DNA of 64,000 bases from Phialocephala subalpina (Eukaryota > Ascomycota > Leotiomycetes > Helotiales > Mollisiaceae). The DNA is taken from the NCBI GenBank assembly GCA_900073065.1, contig FJOG01000007.1, positions 96,076-160,075 of the forward strand. The letters run 5' to 3'. Under the pieces are notes generated by a model, which saw nothing but the letters and a program-made list of their open reading frames with translations, ran no database searches and was not told where the DNA came from. The position numbers and the translations under genes are program-made. Of the stretch, positions 55,605 to 64,000 are shown piece by piece (position 1 is the stretch's first letter; the number at the start of each line of letters is the position of its first letter).

Positions 55605-56523
55605 ATGAGATTCCTAGAACGCAAACACACTATTTTCAAGAAGAGCTTCGAGATGAGTACTAGATTAAAAGATGTCGATATCCAAGTCATAGTCAGATCT
55701 GGAAATGATTGGTTTGGCTATCAATCGGAGAATTGGGTAGAGTACTCTATGCCACCGGTACGAAGTCTTTCAGTTTGGAAATGAAGCTCTGCTAACTCAC
55801 CCAAAGGATGTCATTATCTCAGGTCCAGGCGACTTCATGACACACAATCAGGCTTTACAGAAAAGTGGTACCTCCCCCGATAGCATACGAGCCCAGCAGA
55901 CACGACGACCATCGACCCCTCCATGCCATTCACCTCGACCCATAATGCAATGGGACCGTACCTCAACCGATACGTTTAGTGCGCATACTATTTCACCACC
56001 GAAGCCAATATCTCATACACCAAATGCAGCACCTATGCCAGCGCCGAGTATGGCCTCTAGCGCATTTGACATGCCTGACTATTTCCTTGACGCGACGCTC
56101 CAGAGTCTTCCCACTCCTGCATCCTCACCCCCGCGAGCCGCAGATGCGCGAATAGCAGACATCGGAAGTGTGGACGCCTTGCAATCTTCCCGAAACGATG
56201 GCGCCGCTGGGTCTCCATTCGCCCCCGGAGATCATTCGGCCCTTTCTACACCCCGGAAACGGCCACGAAGTAGTGCGTTTCCGGAGCTGGAGATTCAAGG
56301 TTTTGGCCAGAGCTGGCACTGGCAAGGGAATAACTTTTTACTAGGAGAGGATACGCCGGCAGAGAAAAAGCGGGCATTTGTCAAGAAAGAGGGTCGTGAG
56401 AGTGATGAGGAGCAGGCTTTGCTTTTACAGACCGTTCCCGTGTTTCAACCTTCCCTATTGTCACCATTACGATGTGCACCTCCCTCTTCTCCTCAAGGCC
56501 CAGGTAGAAGCTCTGTACAATAA
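55605..56523 (+). CDS. MADS-box-like protein (degenerate)
   Basis: Exons 55605-55757 and 55807-56523 give 870 nt, 289 aa. Starts MRFLERKHTIFKKSFEMSTR, then LKDVDIQVIVRSG and WFGYQSENW: this parallels the RKxTIFKKAxEL...DxDVxVIIR...YxS pattern of the MADS domain's DNA-binding helix and first strands, but the usual basic start is missing. The frame is open upstream to about 55560 without ATG, so a short 5' exon may exist. The intron has GTACGA, a GCTAACTC branch and CAAAG. The rest is Pro/Ser-rich with a basic RKRPRS motif and an acidic end. Convergent with the DUF3723 gene, 80 bp apart. Confidence 0.55.
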
Positions 56524-56603
56524 TCTCATAGCGTAGTCACGGAGTTTGGAGTGTCGGAGTATATAAAGTTCAATTTCAATTTCAGTTGTAGCTCCTATTG
56601 CGC

Positions 56604-59600
56604 CTACAGTTCCTCTTCAAGCTCTTCTGATGCAACTACTCCATCTCGTTTCACAATACCCTCAAACTTCGGAAGTCCTGAGTTCGCTGCAAAGTCTGTC
56701 TTGATGTTCGTCACCCCGTTGAATGTTAGTTCTTCAGCTCTAGTCCTGGTGTTGTTTTGACTTGGCTCAGTGAGGGGCTCCATCGACTGGAAGATTTTGG
56801 CGGGTATTCCATCACGTCTTTTAGCTTGCATCTCATCACCCTCTTTAGCTCTGGTGCGTTGCTCCTCTGTCGCGAGAATCTTGGTCGGCAGTCCTTCAGG
56901 TTCCTTTCCATCATAGGAGCGTTTTCTCTTTACTCCATGCACCGCTTCAAACTCTCCAAATTCTCTGATTCTCTTTGCTCCTTCTTCTCTGCCTTTTGCC
57001 TCGAATGATCCTTTCCTCTTTAGAATGACCGGACCATTTTTAAGCCCCATCTGGTTCTCAGGTATATTCCCCTCCTCGTGCTCATTTCCTTGTGCACCCT
57101 TAGCCTCTCGTATGCCGGTTACGGCTTGAATGGTCGCAGACACATTGCTATTTTGAGCGGTCGTTTGAAATGTACTTTCGTGGTCATGCAATCCATCGCT
57201 AAGTCTCGCCTTAACAATGATCTCGCCTTCATCGACCTCGGAATTCTCATCACGAGAGCTCTCAGTATCAAAGAGGTCCTCGTCGCCATTAGATCCTCCT
57301 GAGAATGCCGGCTCTGGACTTGGACGGCCCTTGGGTTGGGTTGTGGCTTCGAGTGGCTTCCACACATTCTCAAACTCTGCCAACATGGGCTTCTCGATGA
57401 GCCAAGTTAGGAAAGACAGGCTCCCTTTCCCAATATGGTCAAAATCAATAGTTCTAAGGCGTTGTAAGTCGGATAGCTTGTGAGCAAATCTCTCGGACAC
57501 ACTGCTCCCCATGGGGAGTTTGTCTGTGTTCAATCTATGCCAGGATCGATTCGATGGACTTTGGAAGACCAAGATACACATTTGCTCTGTCCCTCGCTGA
57601 ATAGTCATAGTGTGTTCCTCGCATCTTGGAATGCTCCAAGAGGAATCGAATGTCCCAAACGAAAGTTCAGGGAAGTCTCGAGCGGTTAAACCAAGTGATG
57701 TGGTTACCAAATCTGGGTGCGCTTGTCTCCATTCATCGAGCAAATTCATCCCAACGCTCGTCCATCGATCAAATCGCTCCCTTTGTACGAAGACGTATGT
57801 CTCCAGTGGCTCGCTGAGCATATGTCTGATTATGTTAGATTTGGTGATGGTTTGAAATATTCCTTTCGATTCCACCGACATGGTCCAGCTCCTCCGGTTC
57901 TCTAGGTGTGTCTCCATAGCCTTGCTCGACATTTCAACACGTTTCGGCGGGCGCATTCCATTCCATTCGAAAAAGGTCAGCTTTACTGGCACCTCGCTCG
58001 CGTCTTCTTGCACTAGTGGTGGACCTGGAGATACTCGTGGAGCAAGATCACCTTTGGCAGCAATACTTGGTGTGGGTGACGGCTTTTGGCCTGCAGGAGT
58101 TTGAAGTACATCTGCAGAAACAGTGCCAAAATCGTTCAAGTGCCAGAGAACTGGGTCGCTCTTGACCTCGAATGGTTCGAAGGCGGATTGAGTATTAGCT
58201 TCGTCGATTGGTGTATTTGGCTGTGTCGATATACCTCGTGGTGCGTCGTTCCAATTAGCAGTAGCTGATGGGGAAACGATTGCAGATCTAGTTCGGATAG
58301 GGGAAAGTCGCGTTAATGACCGTTCTTCAGATTGAGAGAAAGCTTTCCCTATCTGATCATCTGTAGAAATAAGTGAGGCAACTCCAGATCTTGGTTCACT
58401 AGGCGGAAGTCGTGACCATGTACTAAGTGGGCGAGTGTCCTCCGTAATGTAAGGGTAGACAGCTCCAGGAATCGCTGTTCTATCAAGGGGAAGTTCCGGT
58501 ATTTCTTGGGCGTTGGACTGAGTGAAATTCTCTACTGGATTAATCGACTTGCTTGATAATAAAGAGGCAACTCCAGATCTTGGTTCACTAGGCGGAAGTT
58601 GTGACCATGTACTAAGTGGGCGAGTGTCCTCCGAAATGTAAGGGTAAACAGCTTCAGGAATCGCTATTCCATCAGGGGGAAGTTCCGGTATTGTTTGGGC
58701 GCTGGACTCAGTGAAATTCTCTATTGGATTAATCGACTTGCTTGATAATAAAGAGGCAACTCCAGATCTTGGTTCATCTGGCGGAAGCTGTATTATCAAA
58801 GATCGTACACTAGTCAATTGAGGAGCCTCTTTTATGACGTCGAAGCGATCACTTGAGACGGAGCTAGGACTCTCTAATGATCTTCTGAAATCGTCGGCGA
58901 TGCTGTTATTTAGTGGTTCAGGGAAGACTGCTTGACCACTTCGAGGAAGGGCAAGGTCCGCGACAGGTGAGAGACTCTTCGGGTCACGTCGAGTTGAATC
59001 TATAGAAAGTGTTTGCAAGGGTCCTTCGTTATCCATATCCTCTACAGTTGGTCGTTGATATCGACTCGGCATTGTTGCGAAAAGTTTTCGATCGATTCGA
59101 GATTGAACTTGGCCTGGATCCCGTTTTCCACCTTTGGCATTGTTCGGCGTCTGATCTTGGCTCGGGGGCCGGCTTAGAGAAGTTTGTGACGGTTCAATAG
59201 ATATCTGTCGTCCGAACTGTTGACTTTGGGAGCCATCCATCGATACGGGGGTTACTTGGCGCTCACTGGGAAGTGCCACGATGTCCCCTTCTTCCTGATT
59301 CGTAGCATTGGTGCTATTTTGTTCGTCTAGGACTTCATTGTCTGCTTCTGACGATCCGGGTATGGTGATTCTGTACTGCGTTGACGTCGAAGGCGCCAGC
59401 TCTGTTTCCGTCTCTAAAATACCGCCAAGATCAGGTTGTATTCGGGGAATGCCACTAAGGCGCAGTCTTGAGCGTCTGGTCTGCTGCTGCTGCTGCTGTC
59501 TGGCTGTCTCATAAGGCTGCCATCGCTTGTTGTATGATACTCTTCGCGGCAACAACAACGAGATAATAGACCTGGGTGACCTTTCCGGTGAGTTGTATGC

Positions 59601-61978
59601 GTCCCCGTCGATTGCGGTCAACTTGCCAAGTTTGCCTGTATCTTCTGAAGTGATCATCCTGTCCTTTGAAAATGCGCTGAAGGCAGCTGGTTCATTTGTC
59701 CTGATGCGTGGACTGATTGACACAGAATCATGAGGAGAAACATTGGTAGTTTGAGATGAGAAGACCAGCTGTGAGGCATCGCTTGAATCTGTCCGTCTTG
59801 GTTGGGCTTGTGGAGCAGTCTGAAGAGCTTGCAAACCGGAGTCCGGCATCACTATCAGCGTTGATCTTTGAGCTTCCAGAGAAGAGTCAGCCCCTGAATT
59901 TTCTCTAGAGATTTGCGTTATCCTCTGGGGTTGTGCCAAGCGTGGAGGTGAATGTGGAGTTTCTTGTGATTGACTCAAAGCTGGTGGGAGATTAACCGCC
60001 TGCGTGGATTCCTGTACAAAGTCTGTCATGTTTTGGTCTTTTTCGACTGGGACTTCTGCAACAGGCTCAAATCCGCCATCATTAAGGCTTAGATCTTCGT
60101 CATAGAACGAATCTTGAGGGTGGATATTTTGACGTTCCATGGTAGGGGAGGGGATTGCCAGGCTCTCATGGAGATCCTCCGGAAGGTCCATAGTTTTCCC
60201 AAAGAATGCATTCATAAAGTCACGCTGTATGAACATGGCGCTTGGCATATCATGAGAGCCATTCAAACCGTTCTCGGTCATGTTGGGGATGTATAGATTC
60301 TCTCTGCCATCCTCGAACGCGCGCTGATATGGAACCCCCCATCTCCTGTTGAGATCGTGCAGATCAGATCGTATGGCTTGGCAGTCTTGCACGAGTGGCT
60401 CAAGTTGAAGGCTTTTCGTTGTTGTCGGAAACTCAAGAAACATTTTGTCTATGAGTCCTTCCAAATCTGCTGATTCTAAGTTAAATACTTGACCCACAGC
60501 TGTGCGAAGAGACTCTTTCCTAGGGTCATTTGTAAGGGTCTTCTCGATCTCCTCGGAATTGAATCCAATCCGACGAGCAGACTCAGCGAACAGATAGTTC
60601 TGTAAGGGATCAAGTCTGGTAGCATAAAGACAACCACCAATTTCCTTCCTTGGTGCACGTCCTCCTAGGTCTGGGAAAGCTCGCAGAGCAATAAGCCACA
60701 GTTGCTTATAGGCAAGATCCCAAGGCAGGCGTTGAGAGTTACTACTTAAGTCTCGGAGTACTTTGCCCTTCCCAGATTCAACAATATATTCCGGGCTTTT
60801 CCAACACTTACGCAAGTCCTCTTGTAGGGTGTAGCGCACCTTCGATGGCAACACAAGATGTTTGAGTATCTTGGCCCCAATGTCCACGTACTTCAAGTTC
60901 TCGTGCAATGATTTGATGCTCGGTATAAGGCACTCGATAGAGAGCAGAGACTCTAGAAGGATTTGTCTCATTGACTGATCAGTGACTTTGGGGAATAATA
61001 ATCCAGTGCCCATTGCTTGGATGATGAAGTCTCTGTCCTCGCTGCTGACCCCGGGAGCTCTGCATTGCACTGCTTCAACTGTTTGCATATCTACGAGAGC
61101 TTGGATGATCATTATTCCGCAAGTGATGATATCCCAAATTTCCTTGATATGTTTTAGATATCTGATGATTTCCTGCGCAGAGAGTAAGCAACCTGCACGT
61201 GGTTGTAGTGCAATGTCCCGAAGTACCTCGTCACATCTAAGAGCTAAGTGTCTCTGGATATTTCCCAATTCCAGCCAGACCCACAAACCGGGAAACACTC
61301 TTAGTTCGTCGAAGTGATAAGTAAAATCTTTATGTCCCAATAGTCGAGATAGAGCTGTTTTTTTGCATGGAGTGAGATATGATTCCCAAGTCGGAACATC
61401 AAGATGCTTCCCTGATCTGTGGCACTCCCTAATATTTAGATAAACATCGCCGTCGTTAGGGGGTACTTGGAACGTGTAGTCGTGTCTCCAGAGCGCGAAG
61501 AATTTATCGCGAACATCTTTATTCGCAAGAATGAGCTAGGGTTCGACCGCGTTTTGGTGTACGTACCTGTGGAATCACACAAGAACAGTCTTATTGCCCA
61601 CCACCGATCCCTGCTATCAACGAAGAATTCCTCAGCAGCTTTAACGCGATGCTTTCCTTGCAGGCACTGTAGCTTTTGCCCTACTGCCGTCTTGAGGAAG
61701 CACAAGGATCCACGCTTCGTTGGAGACAGAAGTTCACTCTGGTTGATGTTGGAAGCTCTGAGGGCTCGTTTGAGTTGCGTTGTGCTAATAATAACTGGTA
61801 TGTAGTGATCCGGATCATACCTCCTGCATTTTCTAAGTTCGAAATTTTTTATCAAACCGTCGACGATGCGAGAATCTAGCTCTCTTCCCCCAACAAATTC
61901 CAGGGATGAAATTGCCACCCGCGCCGTTCCGATCATACGTTCCCCAAGGTCAATCTTACATTTGGTCGAGAGTGTCAT
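56604..61978 (-). CDS. DUF3723 protein, 1774 aa
   Basis: Exons 61978-61567 and 61516-56604 give 5325 nt, no stop; the intron has GTACGT and an AAAG acceptor chosen by frame. The N-terminal 500 residues follow the DUF3723 layout: an IPVIISTTQLKRAL region, then LQGKHRVKAAEEFF with DRWWAIRLFL, then GDVYLNIRECH, then FPGLWVWLELGNIQRHLALR and a YLKHIKEIWD helix. The long C-terminal part is low complexity, with a 63-residue tandem repeat (about 58381-58947), a short Gln run (QQQQQTRRSRLRL) and acidic patches. The biochemical role of DUF3723 is unknown; in ascomycetes it is recurrent cargo of Starship giant transposons. The gene looks intact and convergent with the MADS-like gene. Confidence 0.82.
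58381..58947 (-). repeat. 189-bp tandem repeat coding 63-residue units
   Basis: The segment ACTCCAGATCTTGGTTCA recurs at 58381, 58570 and 58759, exactly 189 bp apart. The encoded unit starts LPPSEPRSGVASLLSSKSIN and ends SEDTRPLSTWSQ. Two units are nearly full length and the outer copies are partial, all in the same frame of the DUF3723 gene. Confidence 0.9.
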
Positions 61979-62059
61979 CTGGGAGCAATTGTTCAGAGCG
62001 TCATGATAATGGATGAATATAGTGTCCGTCGTTGTAAATAGGAGAAAAGGGGAGTTCGA

Positions 62060-62284
62060 AGCTTAGCAGAAATCTATTGAGCTTCCAGAGACCAGTAGAA
62101 TTCTACTAAGCTTCGACCTCCGGTTTCTCGGATATATACGAAAGCCTAGTAGAGATCTACTGAACTTCCAGAGACCAGTAGAATTCTACTAAGCTTCGAC
62201 CTCTCCGGTTTCGCGGTATACACGAAAGCCTAGTAGAGATCTACTGAACTTCCAGAGACCAGTAGAATTCTACTAAGCTTCGAC
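62060..62284. repeat. Palindrome-rich satellite, left array
   Basis: Nearly three units of about 83-84 bp, spaced by the motif TTCCAGAGACCAGTAGAATT at 62083, 62166 and 62250. Each unit holds the perfect palindrome AGTAGAATTCTACT and a related AGTAGAGATCTACTGA. The array runs into the gap. Confidence 0.85.
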
Positions 62285-63110
62285 NNNNNNNNNNNNNNNN
62301 NNNNNNNNNNNNNNNNNNNNNNNNNNNNNNNNNNNNNNNNNNNNNNNNNNNNNNNNNNNNNNNNNNNNNNNNNNNNNNNNNNNNNNNNNNNNNNNNNNNN
62401 NNNNNNNNNNNNNNNNNNNNNNNNNNNNNNNNNNNNNNNNNNNNNNNNNNNNNNNNNNNNNNNNNNNNNNNNNNNNNNNNNNNNNNNNNNNNNNNNNNNN
62501 NNNNNNNNNNNNNNNNNNNNNNNNNNNNNNNNNNNNNNNNNNNNNNNNNNNNNNNNNNNNNNNNNNNNNNNNNNNNNNNNNNNNNNNNNNNNNNNNNNNN
62601 NNNNNNNNNNNNNNNNNNNNNNNNNNNNNNNNNNNNNNNNNNNNNNNNNNNNNNNNNNNNNNNNNNNNNNNNNNNNNNNNNNNNNNNNNNNNNNNNNNNN
62701 NNNNNNNNNNNNNNNNNNNNNNNNNNNNNNNNNNNNNNNNNNNNNNNNNNNNNNNNNNNNNNNNNNNNNNNNNNNNNNNNNNNNNNNNNNNNNNNNNNNN
62801 NNNNNNNNNNNNNNNNNNNNNNNNNNNNNNNNNNNNNNNNNNNNNNNNNNNNNNNNNNNNNNNNNNNNNNNNNNNNNNNNNNNNNNNNNNNNNNNNNNNN
62901 NNNNNNNNNNNNNNNNNNNNNNNNNNNNNNNNNNNNNNNNNNNNNNNNNNNNNNNNNNNNNNNNNNNNNNNNNNNNNNNNNNNNNNNNNNNNNNNNNNNN
63001 NNNNNNNNNNNNNNNNNNNNNNNNNNNNNNNNNNNNNNNNNNNNNNNNNNNNNNNNNNNNNNNNNNNNNNNNNNNNNNNNNNNNNNNNNNNNNNNNNNNN
63101 NNNNNNNNNN
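62285..63110. other. Assembly gap (826 N)
   Basis: Run of N inside the satellite array; its true length and content are unknown. Confidence 1.
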
Positions 63111-63175
63111 AAGGTCGAAGCTTAGTAGAATTCTACTGGTCTTTGGAAGTTCAGTAGAAATTTACTGGCTTTTAG
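63111..63175. repeat. Palindrome-rich satellite, inverted copy right of gap
   Basis: Sequence right of the gap (AAGGTCGAAGCTTAGTAGAA, then TTCTACTGGTCTTTGGAAG) is the reverse complement of the left units, so the array switches orientation inside the gap. Confidence 0.8.
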
Positions 63176-63394
63176 GAACTGGGAAGGTTTACTCGTCTTG
63201 TGTAAAGGGAATCGTGGATCTGGATTGTCGTTCTCAGGATGAGCCAAGAATGGACTAGTGCGGGGTACCTCGAGTGCGGGGTAACGAGAACAGAGTTTCA
63301 GGAATGTATTTCGATATCCCGTATAGAGAAAAACTTCCGAGTCTCTGATATTAAAAATAAGTTTTGACCCTTTAATCAGCTTGAATGCACTTTC

Positions 63395-63802
63395 ATGCCC
63401 ATCATCGAAAAAATCTCGCGCTTCATGATGCCACTCAATCCGCATATCTCCCTACCAATTCCAGAGCCACGCTCGGATGAAGTACCATACAGACTTTCAC
63501 AAAAACGCCTTCCACCGAGACCTGCGTCGAGAGAAATTGCTGCCTTGCAATTGGAAAATGAGATCCTGCGACAGGAAAACCACTCATTACGCGCTCGTCT
63601 GGAAGTGTGCGGGAAGGAGATGACGAGATACCACAAGGTTGCTTGTGCTGCTCAATCGCTTACGGAAGAATTCATGGCAGCTTTGCATCATCTTCAGCAG
63701 TCAATATCTATCATGAAAAAGGCACAACAAGCAGCACAGAGGGCCTGTATTGTACCCCTTGGAAGGACTGATAGTAGCGAATTTGGGGGAAACTGGATAT
63801 GA
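63395..63802 (+). CDS. Coiled-coil hypothetical protein, 135 aa
   Basis: Single-exon frame from ATG 63395 (MPIIEKISRFMMPLNPHISL) to TGA 63802. Residues about 47-75 (REIAALQLENEILRQENHSL then RARLEV) form a leucine-zipper-like heptad pattern, and a second helix follows (LTEEFMAALHHLQQSISIMK). Such short proteins could dimerise with larger coiled-coil partners. No other motif. It is the last gene in the window; 63803-64000 shows nothing further. Confidence 0.55.
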   Translation: MPIIEKISRFMMPLNPHISLPIPEPRSDEVPYRLSQKRLPPRPASREIAALQLENEILRQENHSLRARLEVCGKEMTRYHKVACAAQSLTEEFMAALHHLQQSISIMKKAQQAAQRACIVPLGRTDSSEFGGNWI

Positions 63803-64000
63803 GCTTTGAGCATATATATAGTACATTTTGGGTATTTTGAAGGCACTTTCATTGCTCGGTCAAAATTTGACTCTTTTGGCGTCTCTTTGTACCATTTCTG
63901 GCTGTGGTGGTCTCCTCTTTTTCCTGCTACCAAAGACGCAGTCAAGACCTTCATCTTGAATCAAGGTGTTAATTTGGTATGGACAATTACTTATACTCCG

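Overview
This window looks like a chromosomal segment of a filamentous ascomycete (Pezizomycotina; the gene families would fit Leotiomycetes, but I cannot fix the class). The evidence is: many genes broken by 43-60 bp GT-AG introns with CTRAY-type branch sites, fungus-specific families (DUF3435, DUF3723, LaeA-like methyltransferase, fungal transcription factors), an extremely AT-rich block like a RIP-mutated transposon graveyard, and GC-balanced gene islands around it. Two assembly gaps (N runs) are present.

Layout. 0-12.4 kb is mostly decay: the 3' part of a MYND-associated protein, a remnant of an MFS sugar transporter next to a broken GH3 beta-glucosidase, a small ORF with one nonsense codon, a dead fungal transcription factor, a dead SAM-like-domain gene, an internally deleted saccharopine-dehydrogenase-like gene, dispersed repeats, and a perfect 250-bp tandem duplication carrying an intron-containing tRNA-Asp(GTC). 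At 12.8-15.5 kb lies an apparently intact six-exon DUF3435 tyrosine recombinase with a lysine/proline minisatellite hinge and three Myb/SANT-like repeats. 16.6-21.1 kb holds small unknown genes, including a paralogous pair either side of an F-box gene. 21.2-23.1 kb is degenerate repeats. 23.2-26.4 kb is an intact M16 (insulin-degrading-enzyme type) peptidase. 27.1-28.9 kb is the AT-rich block with a gap. 28.9-40.2 kb carries an unknown 270-aa gene, a LaeA-like methyltransferase, a nuclear low-complexity protein, a nitrilase-fold protein that seems to have lost its catalytic residues and gained a His-Pro repeat, and a zinc-finger/JmjC-like protein. 42.3-52.7 kb has a transcription-factor-like gene, two small multi-pass membrane proteins and several unknown genes, with 10-bp repeat arrays upstream of three of them. 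53.3-62.0 kb has a ferric reductase, a MADS-like protein and a 1774-aa DUF3723 protein. The end is an inverted palindrome-rich satellite around the second gap, then a coiled-coil gene.

Interpretation. A DUF3435 recombinase pointing into a region that also holds a ferric reductase and a DUF3723 gene is the published gene signature of Starship giant transposons, where the recombinase (the Captain) is the first gene and the other two are recurrent cargo. The window may therefore be the left part of a Starship, or of a decayed or nested one, with its left edge between about 12.37 and 12.83 kb. No terminal repeat or empty site can be shown from this sequence alone. Exon models were built by hand from splice signals and reading-frame closure; where the spliced length is divisible by three with no internal stop, confidence is higher.
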